A DNA stretch of 33,735 nucleotides from DATKAB01 sp964542745. GTDB taxonomy: Bacteria; Eisenbacteria; RBG-16-71-46. A model generated the notes under the pieces. That model had not been told where the DNA came from, did no database searches, and saw only the letters and a list, made by a program, of their open reading frames with translations. Made by a program: the position numbers and the translations under genes. The DNA lies in assembly GCA_964542745.1 (NCBI GenBank), contig CAZIVR010000032.1:1-33735 (forward strand), read 5' to 3'. Below, piece after piece: positions 15,624-23,664 of the stretch; within the stretch, counting starts at the first letter, position 1; the number at the start of each line of letters is the position of its first letter.

Positions 15624-18600
15624 ATGCTCCCGCAATTCCGCCGCGGCCTGGGCCTGGCGTTCGCCCTGGCCGCGATCCCGTTCGCCGTTTCCTCCCACGC
15701 CGCCACCCCGCGCGTTCACGCGATCGTCGGCGCACGCATCGTCAACGCTCCCGGCCAGGTGATCGAGCGCGGAACCGTCGTGATCCGCGACGGCCTGATC
15801 GCCGCGGTCGGCGCGAATGTGGCGATCCCGGCCGACGCGCGGGTCTGGGACGCCGAGAGCCTCACCGTGTACCCGGGGCTGGTCGAGGCCTACGTCGTGT
15901 CCTCGACCGCCTCGACCCGCCCGCAGGGCACCCCGGGCGGGCAGGGCCGGCGCCCGGCGCCGCCGCCCCCGCCGCCCGCGCGCGGGCCGGCGAGCGCGCT
16001 CGGATCGGTGACGCCCGAGCTGGAAGCGATCCGCGGCGCCGGGCTCGGCAAGGAGCAGACCGAGACGCTGCGGGCCGCGGGTTTCACCGTCGCGCGCCTC
16101 GCCCCCCCGGACGGCATCCTGCGCGGCTCGGCGGGCGTGGTCGCGCTCGGCGACGGCGCGCCCAACGCCAACACGCTGCGCGCGCTCGACGCGCAGGTGA
16201 TCGCGCTCCAGCCGGTGGTCGGCACCTACCCGGGCTCGCTGATGGGCGCGATCGCGGTGGTGCGCCAGGCGCTGCTCGACGCGAAGTGGTACCGCGACGC
16301 GCGGGCCGCGTGGGCGCGGCGCCCGGCCGCCGCCGAGCGGCCCGAGACCAACCTGTCGTGGGAGGCGCTGCAGCCGCTGGTGGCGGGCGAGCGGCCGGCG
16401 CTGTTCGTGACCGACGAGATGCTCGAGGTGCTGCGCGCGGGGGCGATCGCGCGGGAGGCCGGGATCGGCGCGCAGGTGCTGACGGCCGGCGACGAGTACA
16501 AGCGCGTGGCCGAGGTGGCGAAGCTCGGCGTGCCTCTGGTGGTCCCGGTCAACTTCCCGGACGCGCCCGAGGTCGGCGGCGACGAGGCGGACCGGCTCGA
16601 GATCGGCACCGAGGAGCTGCGGCACTGGCAGGAGGCTCCCGGCAACCCGGCGGCGCTCGCGAAGGCGGGCGTGGCCTTCGCGCTCACCGCCAACGGCCTC
16701 AAGGACGCGAAGCAGTTCCGCGCCTCGGTCGCGAAGGCGATCGCGCGCGGGCTCACCGAGGCGCAGGCGCTCGCCGCGGTCACCACCACCCCGGCGCGGC
16801 TGCTCGGGCTCGAGGCGCGGATCGGCACGATCGCGCCCGGCAAGATCGCGAACCTCACCGTGACGCGCGGGAAGCTGTTCTCGGAAGAGGGCAGGGTGCG
16901 CGAGGTGTGGGTGGACGGGAACCGCTACGAGACCGCGAAGGACGAGACCACGCCGAAGGGCGAGTGGGCGATCGAGGGCGCCGCAGGCAAGGGCACGCTG
17001 GTCGTGTCCACCGAGCCGGACACCACGGTGAAGTTCGTGGCCGGGGCGGACACCCTGAAGGCCGCCTCGGTGGGGCTCGACCGCCAGCGCATCCGCTTCA
17101 CGCTCCGGCGCGGCGCGGGGTCCGCCGAGTCGTTCGACCTCGCCGCGAAGAACGACGCGATCGCGGGCACCCGCACGGTGGCGGGGGGCGCGCCGCAGGC
17201 GGTGAGCGGCCGCGCGGTCCCGAAGGACGAGGGGAAGAAGGGCGGGAGGAAGGACGGCAAGGACGGCGAGGCGCCGCCCGTGCCGAGCCCCACGGTGATG
17301 GGGAACACGGAAGCGTGGCGGATGCCGCCCCCGGCGCGGCCCGCGGCCGTGCTGGTGAAGGGCGCCACGATCTGGACCGCGGGCCCGGCCGGGACGCTCG
17401 CGAACGCCGACCTGTTGGTGCGGAACGGGAAGATCGCGGCGGTGGGGAAGAACCTCGCGGCCCCGGCCGGCGCGGTGATCGTGGACGGGACCGGCAAGCA
17501 CGTCGCCCCCGGGATCATTGACGAACACAGCCACTCCGCCATCCTCGGGAACGTCAACGAGTGCACCAACATCGTCACCTGCGAGGTGCGGATCGGCGAC
17601 GTCATCAACTCCGAGAGCAACAACCTCTACCTGCAGCTCGCGGGCGGCGCGACGATCATGCACCTGCTGCACGGCTCGTGTAACTCGATCGGCGGACAGG
17701 CGGCCACGATCAAGAACAAGTGGGGCGCCCCGCCCGACGAGCTGGTGTTCGCCGCGGCGCCGCCGACCGTGAAGTTCGCCCTCGGCGAGAACCCCAAGCA
17801 GTCGAACTGGGGCGCGGACGCGACCGGCCGCTACCCGCAGAGCCGCGCGGGCGTCGAGCAGTCCATCCGCGACGCGTTCGTGCGGGCGCGCGACTACCGC
17901 GCCGAGTGGGAGGAGTTCCGCCGCGGCCGCCGGCCGCTGCCGCCGCGCCGCGACCTGCAGCTCGAGGCGGTTCAGGCGATGCTCGAGGAGCGCATGCTGA
18001 TCCACTGCCACTCCTACCGGCAGGACGAAATCCTGATGCTGATGCGCCTCACCGAGGAGTTCGGGTTCCGGGTCAACACGTTCACCCACATCCTCGAGGG
18101 CTACAAGGTGGCCGATGAGATGGCCCTGCACGGCGCCTCGGCGATGGGCTTCAGCGACTGGTGGGGCTACAAGTTCGAGGTGATCGACGCGATTCCCTAC
18201 AACGGTTTCCTGCTGTGGGACCGCGGCGTGAACACCGGCTTCAACTCCGACAGCAACGAGCTGGCGCGGCGCCTCAACACGGAGGCCGCGAAGGCCGTGA
18301 AGTACGGCGGCGTCCCGCCCGAGGAGGCGATCAAGTTCGTGACCCTGAACCCGGCGAAGTCGCTCAAGGTGGACCACCTCGTCGGATCGCTCGAGCCGGG
18401 CAAGGACGCCGACTTCGCGATCTGGTCGGGCTCGCCGCTTTCGCCCTACTCGGCCTGCGAGCAGACGTGGATCGAGGGCCGCAAGTACTTCGACCGCGCC
18501 GCGGACCTCGCCGGCCGCGAGGCGCTGGCCCGGGAGCGCGTCGCGCTCCTCGAGCGCGCGAAGGCCGCGAAGAAGAACGAGAAGCCCACCGGCAACCGCA

Positions 18601-18758
18601 GCAACTGGCCGCCGCGCTACCTGGAGGACACCGACCTCTCGGGCAACGAGTGCGGCGAGGACCTGCACGGGGACGGGACGCGCCACGTGATGCCCTTCGT
18701 GGGCGAGGCCGAGCGGCGCCTGCGCCGCGAAGCCGCCGAAGCGGGGGTGGGGCGATGA
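15624..18758 (+). CDS. Exported two-domain amidohydrolase (degenerate N-domain, metal-site C-domain)
   Basis: The 1044-aa product has a signal peptide (residues 1-27, ending SSHA). The N-terminal unit (about 30-440) has the amidohydrolase layout, including a composite beta-sandwich (GARIVNAPGQVIERGTVVIR) and a closing LGLEARIGTIAPGKIANLTV. Its metal HxH is replaced by YPGLVEAYVVSS and the late Asp by FALTANGLKD, so it looks catalytically dead. A charged linker (GKKGGRKDGKDGE) leads to the C-terminal unit (about 575-975), which keeps PGIIDEHSHS (H635, H637), LIHCHSYRQDE (H794, H796), THILEG (H822) and FNSDSNE (D876). This is an imidazolonepropionase-like metal-dependent hydrolase site. The substrate is unknown; cyclic amides or peptides are typical. 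GAGG precedes the ATG. The stop overlaps the next start (ATGA, 18755). Confidence 0.88.
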   Translation: MLPQFRRGLGLAFALAAIPFAVSSHAATPRVHAIVGARIVNAPGQVIERGTVVIRDGLIAAVGANVAIPADARVWDAESLTVYPGLVEAYVVSSTASTRPQGTPGGQGRRPAPPPPPPARGPASALGSVTPELEAIRGAGLGKEQTETLRAAGFTVARLAPPDGILRGSAGVVALGDGAPNANTLRALDAQVIALQPVVGTYPGSLMGAIAVVRQALLDAKWYRDARAAWARRPAAAERPETNLSWEALQPLVAGERPALFVTDEMLEVLRAGAIAREAGIGAQVLTAGDEYKRVAEVAKLGVPLVVPVNFPDAPEVGGDEADRLEIGTEELRHWQEAPGNPAALAKAGVAFALTANGLKDAKQFRASVAKAIARGLTEAQALAAVTTTPARLLGLEARIGTIAPGKIANLTVTRGKLFSEEGRVREVWVDGNRYETAKDETTPKGEWAIEGAAGKGTLVVSTEPDTTVKFVAGADTLKAASVGLDRQRIRFTLRRGAGSAESFDLAAKNDAIAGTRTVAGGAPQAVSGRAVPKDEGKKGGRKDGKDGEAPPVPSPTVMGNTEAWRMPPPARPAAVLVKGATIWTAGPAGTLANADLLVRNGKIAAVGKNLAAPAGAVIVDGTGKHVAPGIIDEHSHSAILGNVNECTNIVTCEVRIGDVINSESNNLYLQLAGGATIMHLLHGSCNSIGGQAATIKNKWGAPPDELVFAAAPPTVKFALGENPKQSNWGADATGRYPQSRAGVEQSIRDAFVRARDYRAEWEEFRRGRRPLPPRRDLQLEAVQAMLEERMLIHCHSYRQDEILMLMRLTEEFGFRVNTFTHILEGYKVADEMALHGASAMGFSDWWGYKFEVIDAIPYNGFLLWDRGVNTGFNSDSNELARRLNTEAAKAVKYGGVPPEEAIKFVTLNPAKSLKVDHLVGSLEPGKDADFAIWSGSPLSPYSACEQTWIEGRKYFDRAADLAGREALARERVALLERAKAAKKNEKPTGNRSNWPPRYLEDTDLSGNECGEDLHGDGTRHVMPFVGEAERRLRREAAEAGVGR

Positions 18759-20137
18759 GCCGCGCGATCCGGAAGCAGGCGGCCGCGCGCGGCGCGGAAT
18801 CGTTCCCGAACACGCGCGGTGCGGTGTTCCCGGCCTGGGCGCGAGCCGCGGCCCTCGCGGCGCTGGCCGCTCTCGCGGCGCCCGCCCCGCCCGCGGCGGC
18901 CGAGACGTTCGCGCTCTCGGGCGGCACGGTGCACCCGGTGAGCGGGCCCGCGATCGAGAACGCCACGGTGGTGGTGAGGGACGGCCGCATCGAGTCGGTG
19001 GGCCGGAGCCCCGCCCCGGCCGGGGCGCGCGTCGTGGACGTGCGCGGCAGGCACGTCTACCCGGGGATGGTCTCGGCGTTCACGCTGCTCGGCCTCGTCG
19101 AGATCGAGAGCGTGCGCGGCACGGTGGACCACACCGAGACCGGGAACCTCAATCCCAACGTGCGCACCGAGGTGATGATCAACCCCGAGAGCGACCACCT
19201 GCCGGTCGCGCGCGTCAACGGCATCACCAGCGCGCTGCTGGTGCCGCGCGGCGGCGCCATCGCGGGCACCTCGGCGCTCATGCACCTGGACGGCTGGACC
19301 TACGAGGACATGACGGTGCGGGCGCCGGTGGCGCTCCACGTCAACTGGCCGGCGATGTCGGTGGTGCGGAGCTTCTTCGAGACCCGCAGCGAGGAGGAGC
19401 AGAGGAAGGCGCGCACCGAGGCGGTCGAGGCGATCGAGAAGGCGTTCGCCGACGCGCGCGCCTACGACAAGGCGGTGCGCGCCGAGACGTCCGCCGGCAT
19501 CCCCCGCCACGACCGCGACGTGAAGTGGGACGCGATGGTGAAGGCGGTGCGCGGCGAGATCCCGGTGTTCTTCCACGCCACCGCGCTCAACCAGATCCGC
19601 GCGGTGCTGCGCTTCTGCGACGAGAACGGCCTCAAGCGCGTGGCGCTGGTCGGCGCCTACGACGCGTGGCGCGTGGCCGACGAGCTGAAGGCGCGCGACA
19701 TCGCCGTGATCTGCGATCCGGTGCTGGCCATGCCGCGGCGGCGCTGGGACGCCTACGACATGCCGTTCAGCCTGCCCGCGAAGCTCGCCGCGGCCGGGGT
19801 GCGCTACTGCATCAGCGACGGCGGCGGCGGCATGAACGCCCGCAACCTGCCGTACCATGCCTCGCAGGCGGCGGCGTTCGGCCTGCCGCGCGACGAGGCG
19901 CTCAAGGCCGTGACGCTCTATCCCGCGCAGATCCTCGGCGCGGGAGACCGCGTGGGCTCGATCGAGCCGGGCAAGATGGCCGATCTCGTGGTCACCAACG
20001 GCGACCTGCTGGAGATCACGACGACGGTGGAGCAGGTTTACACCGCCGGAAGGCCGAGTTCCATGGAGACGCGGCAGACGCGCCTCTTCGAGAAGTACGA
20101 CGCGCGTCCGAGAGGACCAAAGGCGCGGCCCAGGTAA
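18755..20137 (+). CDS. Exported amidohydrolase-fold protein lacking the HxH metal motif
   Basis: The 460-aa product starts at the ATG within the ATGA overlap, so it is coupled to the two-domain amidohydrolase. The N-terminus carries a signal peptide with a rather long n-region (hydrophobic core about residues 29-49, ending PAAAETF). The fold pattern is clear: LSGGTVHPVSGPAIENATVV, then a barrel, closing with GAGDRVGSIEPGKMADLVVT. At the strand that should read PGxIDxHxH it has YPGMVSAFTLLGLVEIES, so both first histidines are missing. VFFHATA (H274) and ISDGGGG (D355) remain. Its relatives in other genomes show the same loss, to my recollection. It may be a scaffold or activator for its partner, or use a reduced metal site. 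It is homologous to the degenerate N-domain of the upstream protein. Confidence 0.85.
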   Translation: MSRAIRKQAAARGAESFPNTRGAVFPAWARAAALAALAALAAPAPPAAAETFALSGGTVHPVSGPAIENATVVVRDGRIESVGRSPAPAGARVVDVRGRHVYPGMVSAFTLLGLVEIESVRGTVDHTETGNLNPNVRTEVMINPESDHLPVARVNGITSALLVPRGGAIAGTSALMHLDGWTYEDMTVRAPVALHVNWPAMSVVRSFFETRSEEEQRKARTEAVEAIEKAFADARAYDKAVRAETSAGIPRHDRDVKWDAMVKAVRGEIPVFFHATALNQIRAVLRFCDENGLKRVALVGAYDAWRVADELKARDIAVICDPVLAMPRRRWDAYDMPFSLPAKLAAAGVRYCISDGGGGMNARNLPYHASQAAAFGLPRDEALKAVTLYPAQILGAGDRVGSIEPGKMADLVVTNGDLLEITTTVEQVYTAGRPSSMETRQTRLFEKYDARPRGPKARPR

Positions 20138-20232
20138 CCATTCACTTTCGGCGGGGCCCACGGGCCGCCGCCGTTCGACCGGGCACGCCCGGCGCGGGAT
20201 TCGGCGCCGGGGTTCCCAGGAGGAGCGATTCG

Positions 20233-21030
20233 ATGCCGACCCTGACCACTCACGCCGCAGGAACGTTCAACTGGTTCGAGCTCGCCACCACCGATCAGGA
20301 GGGGGCGAAGAAGTTCTACGCGAAGCTGTTCGGCTACGAGCCGAACGACAACCCGATCGGCGAGGGCGAGGTCTACACGATCCTCAAGCTCGCGGGCCGC
20401 GACGCGGCCGCGCTCTTCAAGATGACCGAGAAGAACTACCCGGCGGGCACGCCGTCCCACTGGATGCCCTACGTGGCGGTGGAGAGCGCCGACGCCTCGA
20501 CCGAGAAGGTGAAGGCGGCCGGCGGGAAGGTGATGATGGGGCCGTTCGACGTGATGGAGCACGGGCGCATGTCCGTCTGCATGGACCCGATCGGCGCGGC
20601 CTTCTGCATCTGGCAGGCGAAGCAGCATCCGGGCGTGGGCGTGGTCGGCGAGCACGGCGCCTTCGCGTGGTGCCAGCTCAACGCGCCGCCCGCGGATCGC
20701 GACAAGGCCAAGCGCTTCTACGCCGACGTGTTCGGCTGGACGCATCGCGACGACGCGATGCCGACCGGCGACGCCTACACCACGTTCCTCGGGCCCGACG
20801 GGCCGCGCGGCGGCATGATGCCGATGCCCGCGGGCGTCGGCGCGCCCGCGCACTGGCTTCTCTATTTCGCCGCCAACGACGTGGACGCGGCCGCAACGAA
20901 GGCCAAGGAGATGGGCGGGCAGGTCATGGTGCCGGGCACCGACATTCCGGGCATGGGACGCTTCGCCGTGCTCGCCGACCCGCAGGGCGCGTTCTTCGCC
21001 GTGGTGAAGTTCCTGGCGCACGGCGGCTGA
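20233..21030 (+). CDS. Tandem VOC-domain protein (glyoxalase/bleomycin-resistance fold)
   Basis: The 265-aa product follows an AGGAGGAG site. Two vicinal-oxygen-chelate modules are visible: residues about 8-130 (FNWFELATTDQEGAKKFYAKLF, ending DPIGAAFCIWQ) and about 138-262 (FAWCQLNAPPADRDKAKRFY, ending DPQGAFFAVVKF). This duplicated layout is common for cytosolic VOC proteins annotated only as glyoxalase or dioxygenase superfamily. The metal-binding His/Glu positions are not clearly conserved in both modules, so the reaction cannot be assigned. No signal peptide is present, unlike the exported amidohydrolases upstream, so it may be a separate unit despite the 95-bp spacing. Confidence 0.85.
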   Translation: MPTLTTHAAGTFNWFELATTDQEGAKKFYAKLFGYEPNDNPIGEGEVYTILKLAGRDAAALFKMTEKNYPAGTPSHWMPYVAVESADASTEKVKAAGGKVMMGPFDVMEHGRMSVCMDPIGAAFCIWQAKQHPGVGVVGEHGAFAWCQLNAPPADRDKAKRFYADVFGWTHRDDAMPTGDAYTTFLGPDGPRGGMMPMPAGVGAPAHWLLYFAANDVDAAATKAKEMGGQVMVPGTDIPGMGRFAVLADPQGAFFAVVKFLAHGG

Positions 21031-21059
21031 TCGCGCGCGGGACACGGCGCGGTGGGACA

Positions 21060-21088
21060 CGGGGGCGCTCCCGTGAGGGGCGCCCCCG
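21060..21088 (+). terminator. Hairpin after the VOC gene
   Basis: CGGGGGCGC (21060-21068) pairs with GCGCCCCCG (21080-21088) across an 11-nt loop, 29 nt after the VOC stop and just before the next promoter. Confidence 0.6.
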
Positions 21089-21101
21089 GCGTTTCGTGGG
21101 T

Positions 21102-21107
21102 TAGAGT
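21102..21107 (+). promoter_or_regulatory. Candidate -10 (TAGAGT) for the CDGSH gene
   Basis: TAGAGT follows the hairpin at 21060 and leaves a 42-nt leader to the GTG at 21150, in which GAGAGGGATG provides a ribosome site. Confidence 0.4.
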
Positions 21108-21149
21108 CGGCGCGCCGAGCCGCCGCGAAACCATCGAGAGGGATGCCCC

Positions 21150-21860
21150 GTGGGTGATCCGCACGTCTTCGAGTCGCCGGACATCACGGTCACGTGGAGC
21201 AAGCGCCGCTGCATCCACGCCGCCGAGTGCGTGCGCGGGCTGCCCGCGGTGTTCGAGCCCGGGCGGAAGCCGTGGATCCTCGCCGGGAACGCCGCGGCCG
21301 ACGAAGTGGCCGAGGTGGTGCGGCGCTGCCCCACGGGGGCGCTCCACTTCGAGCGGCACGACGGGCGCGCGCCCGAGGCCGCGGAGGCGGTGAACAGGGT
21401 GGTCGCGACGCGCCACGGGCCGCTCCACCTGCGCGGGGATCTCGAGATCGCGATCCCCGGCGGCGGCGTGCTGCGCGACACGCGCGCGGCGCTGTGCCGC
21501 TGCGGCCGCACGCGGAACGCCCCGTTCTGCGACGGCTCCCATCACCCGGCGGGATTCCGCGACGCGGGCGGGCTGCCCGAGGGGCGGATCGGTGAAGGCG
21601 CGGAGGGCGAGGGCCCGCTGCGCGTCACGGCGCGCCCCGGCGGCCCCCTCAAGCTCTCGGGACCGTTCACGATCCTCAGCGCCGACGGGCAGTCGCGGCG
21701 CTCGGGCGGCGAGGCGGCGCTGTGCCGCTGCGGGCAGTCGGGCAACAAGCCGTTCTGCGACGGATCGCACCGGGGCGCCGGATTCGCGGCCGAGGGGCTG
21801 GGGCCGGACGCCGCACCGGACGCAGCACCGGACGCAGCACCGGACCAAACCGGCCGCTGA
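21150..21860 (+). CDS. Ferredoxin-like domain plus two CDGSH iron-sulfur domains
   Basis: The 236-aa cytosolic protein starts at GTG. Residues about 8-68 match the divergent mono-cluster 4Fe-4S domain seen in YjdI-type proteins, with C21, C27 and C60 (RRCIHAAECVRG, RRCPTGALHF). Two CDGSH domains follow. The first has C116, C118, C127 and H131 (CRCGRTRNAPFCDGSH); the second has C192, C194, C203 and H207 (CRCGQSGNKPFCDGSH). Each 3Cys-1His set binds a redox-active, labile 2Fe-2S cluster, as in mitoNEET. The combination is known in bacteria and is thought to act in electron transfer or cluster handling, but no specific pathway is established. The C-terminus ends in a PDAA tandem repeat. It converges with the channel gene, with 10 bp between stops. 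Confidence 0.92.
   Translation: MGDPHVFESPDITVTWSKRRCIHAAECVRGLPAVFEPGRKPWILAGNAAADEVAEVVRRCPTGALHFERHDGRAPEAAEAVNRVVATRHGPLHLRGDLEIAIPGGGVLRDTRAALCRCGRTRNAPFCDGSHHPAGFRDAGGLPEGRIGEGAEGEGPLRVTARPGGPLKLSGPFTILSADGQSRRSGGEAALCRCGQSGNKPFCDGSHRGAGFAAEGLGPDAAPDAAPDAAPDQTGR
21804..21845 (+). repeat. 12-bp tandem repeat, 3.5 copies
   Basis: CCGGACGCMGCA units in frame encode the PDAA repeat at the C-terminus of the CDGSH protein. Only one base differs between units, so copy number is probably unstable between strains. Confidence 0.75.
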
Positions 21861-21870
21861 GCCCGGCGTC

Positions 21871-22446
21871 TCAGCGCGCCATCTGGCGCTCGATCCTCCG
21901 GTCGGGCACGAGCCACAGCACCGCGACCAGCACGTAGATCGCGCAGGCGATCGCCGGGTTCACGAACGCGAGCGGGATCGCGGCGAGGTAGCACACCAGC
22001 GAGAGCCGGCCCTTGAGGTCCGAGCCCACCGCCACCTCCAGCGTGGAGCCGCTCTCGTGGATCTCGATCAGGCGGCGGCTCAGGACGTAGTAGGCGATCG
22101 CCGCCCCGAGCAGGATCACGCCGTACGCGGCGGCGGGTCCCGACGCGAAGTGCGTCTCGCCCATCCACGCCGTCCCGAAGGGCACCAGCGACAGCCAGAA
22201 CAGCAGGTGGAGATTGGCCCACAGCACCCCGCCGCTCACGCGTTTCACCGCCTGCAGCATGTGGTGGTGGTTGTTCCAGTAGATGCCGAGGAACACGAAG
22301 CTCAGCGCGTAGCTCAGGAGCTTGGGCACCAGCGGGCGCAGGTCGGCGAGGCCCGCGCCGTGGGGCGGGTGAAACTCGATCACCATGATGGTGATGATGA
22401 TCGCGATCACTCCGTCGCTGAACGCTTCGAGTCGTCCCTTGGTCAT
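21871..22446 (-). CDS. TMEM175-type potassium channel protein (DUF1211)
   Basis: The 191-aa integral membrane protein has about six transmembrane helices. The first carries FSDGVIAI (residues 9-16), the FSDxxxAI signature that lines the pore of TMEM175 channels and defines the family. EFHPPHGAGLADL follows, then YWNNHHHMLQAVKRVSG, also typical. Bacterial members have one six-helix unit and form tetrameric K+-permeable channels, while the lysosomal animal protein has two. The ATG at 22446 is preceded by GGATGGGGA and by a near-consensus promoter. It is divergent from the AIR-synthase-related gene. Confidence 0.9.
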   Translation of the reverse strand: MTKGRLEAFSDGVIAIIITIMVIEFHPPHGAGLADLRPLVPKLLSYALSFVFLGIYWNNHHHMLQAVKRVSGGVLWANLHLLFWLSLVPFGTAWMGETHFASGPAAAYGVILLGAAIAYYVLSRRLIEIHESGSTLEVAVGSDLKGRLSLVCYLAAIPLAFVNPAIACAIYVLVAVLWLVPDRRIERQMAR

Positions 22447-22483
22447 GGGATCCCCATCCTCCGGGTGGCGCGGCCCGGGGCGG

Positions 22484-22511
22484 AGCCTAGGGAGTCGGCC
22501 GGGGTTGTCAA
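22484..22511 (-). promoter_or_regulatory. Near-consensus sigma-70 promoter of the TMEM175 gene
   Basis: On the minus strand TTGACA (22511-22506), a 16-bp spacer and TAGGCT (22489-22484) precede the ATG by 37 nt. The -35 is a perfect match to the consensus. Confidence 0.7.
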
Positions 22512-22518
22512 CATCCGA

Positions 22519-22524
22519 TAGACT
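22519..22524 (+). promoter_or_regulatory. Candidate -10 (TAGACT) for the AIR-synthase-related gene
   Basis: TAGACT lies 22 nt before the GTG at 22547, with a GGAG ribosome site between. It sits 7 bp from the -35 of the divergent TMEM175 promoter, so the two promoters overlap and probably interfere. Confidence 0.4.
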
Positions 22525-22546
22525 GCGCGGCCCGGAGACCCCGCAC

Positions 22547-23641
22547 GTGACCCCACCCGCCATCGGCAAGCTCGCTCCCGAATCGTTCGCCGCGCTGGTC
22601 GCGCCGCATCTCGGCGCGGCCCACGCCGAGGTGCTGGTGGGGCCGCGCGCGGGCTGCGACTGCGCGATCGTGCGCGTCGGGCCGGGCCGCGTGATGGCGG
22701 TCACCACCGACCCGCTCTCGCTGGTGCCGGCGCTCGGCCCCGCGGCCTCGGCGCGGCTGGCGGCACAGCTGCTGGCCTCGGACCTCTGGACCACCGGGCT
22801 CGCGCCCCGCTTCGCCACGGTCAGCCTGCACCTGCCCCCGGGGATGGACGACGCGACGCTCGGCGCCTACGCGCGCGCGCTGGGCGAGGCATGGGGCGAG
22901 CTCGGCGTCGCGGTGGTGGCGGGCCACACCGGCCGCTACGAGGGCTGCGACCTCACGATCGTGGGGGCCGCGACCCTGTTCGGGACCGGCGACGAGTCGG
23001 CCTACCTGACGCCGGCGATGGCGGCGCCGGGCGACCGCGTGATCGTCACCAAGGGCTGCGCGATCGAGGCCACGGCGGTCGCCGCGCGGCTCTTTCCGAA
23101 GCGGCTTCGCGCGACCCTCGACGCGATGGAGCGGGCGGGGGAGATCCCCGGCGCGGCGGCGGCGTTCGAGCGCGCGCTCGCGCTGCTGGACCGGGTGACG
23201 GTGGTCCCGGACTGCCGCGCGGCGCTGCGGGCGGGCGTGCACGCCGACGGCGTCACGGCGCTGCACGACGCCACCGAGGGCGGCGTGCTCGGGGGCCTGG
23301 TCGAGCTGGCCGCCGCGTGCGGCCACGGCCTGCGCGTGCGCCGCGGCGCGATCCCGCTCCTCCCCGAGGCGCGCGCCGCGTGCGCGGCGTTCGGCGTGGA
23401 CCCGTACTGGACGCTCGCCGAGGGTGCGCTCATCGCGTGCGCGCGGCCCGAGCGCGCCGGGGCGGTGCTCGAGGAGCTGGCGCGCGACGGCATCGAAGCG
23501 GCCGACGTGGGCGAGGTGCTCGAAGGCGCCGCGGGGGTCGCGGTGGTGGAAGCGGACGCGAGCGAGACCCTGGTCAGGCGCGCCGAGCCCGATCCCTACT
23601 GGCCGGCCTACGCCCGCGCGGTGCGCGAGGGGTGGGCGTAG
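22547..23641 (+). CDS. AIR synthase-related protein (PurM/HypE/ThiL fold)
   Basis: The product is 364 aa from GTG 22547, chosen because the longer frame to 22385 runs through the divergent promoter and the start of the opposite gene. It has the two-part PurM fold: an N-domain with VGPRAGCDCAIV and VMAVTTDPLSLVPALG, where nucleotide and Mg ligands lie, and VVAGHTGRYEGCDLTIVGAATLFG, followed by a C-domain with GVTALHDATEGGVLGGLVELA. HypE proteins end in a PRIC motif whose Cys carries the cyanide group; here the end is YARAVREGWA, so it is not HypE, and no hydrogenase genes are nearby. It is an ATP-dependent enzyme of unknown substrate in a family of stand-alone AIR-synthase-like proteins. Confidence 0.85.
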   Translation: MTPPAIGKLAPESFAALVAPHLGAAHAEVLVGPRAGCDCAIVRVGPGRVMAVTTDPLSLVPALGPAASARLAAQLLASDLWTTGLAPRFATVSLHLPPGMDDATLGAYARALGEAWGELGVAVVAGHTGRYEGCDLTIVGAATLFGTGDESAYLTPAMAAPGDRVIVTKGCAIEATAVAARLFPKRLRATLDAMERAGEIPGAAAAFERALALLDRVTVVPDCRAALRAGVHADGVTALHDATEGGVLGGLVELAAACGHGLRVRRGAIPLLPEARAACAAFGVDPYWTLAEGALIACARPERAGAVLEELARDGIEAADVGEVLEGAAGVAVVEADASETLVRRAEPDPYWPAYARAVREGWA

Positions 23642-23664
23642 ACGGAGAAGAGCGGCCGGACGCC

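Noticed and set aside
15579..18686. 1035-codon minus-strand frame opposite the amidohydrolase
   Set aside because: Antisense shadow. The plus-strand frame has signal peptide, metal motifs and coupling to the next gene.
22547..23641. Assignment as hydrogenase maturation factor HypE
   Set aside because: No C-terminal PRIC cysteine and no hydrogenase or hyp genes nearby.
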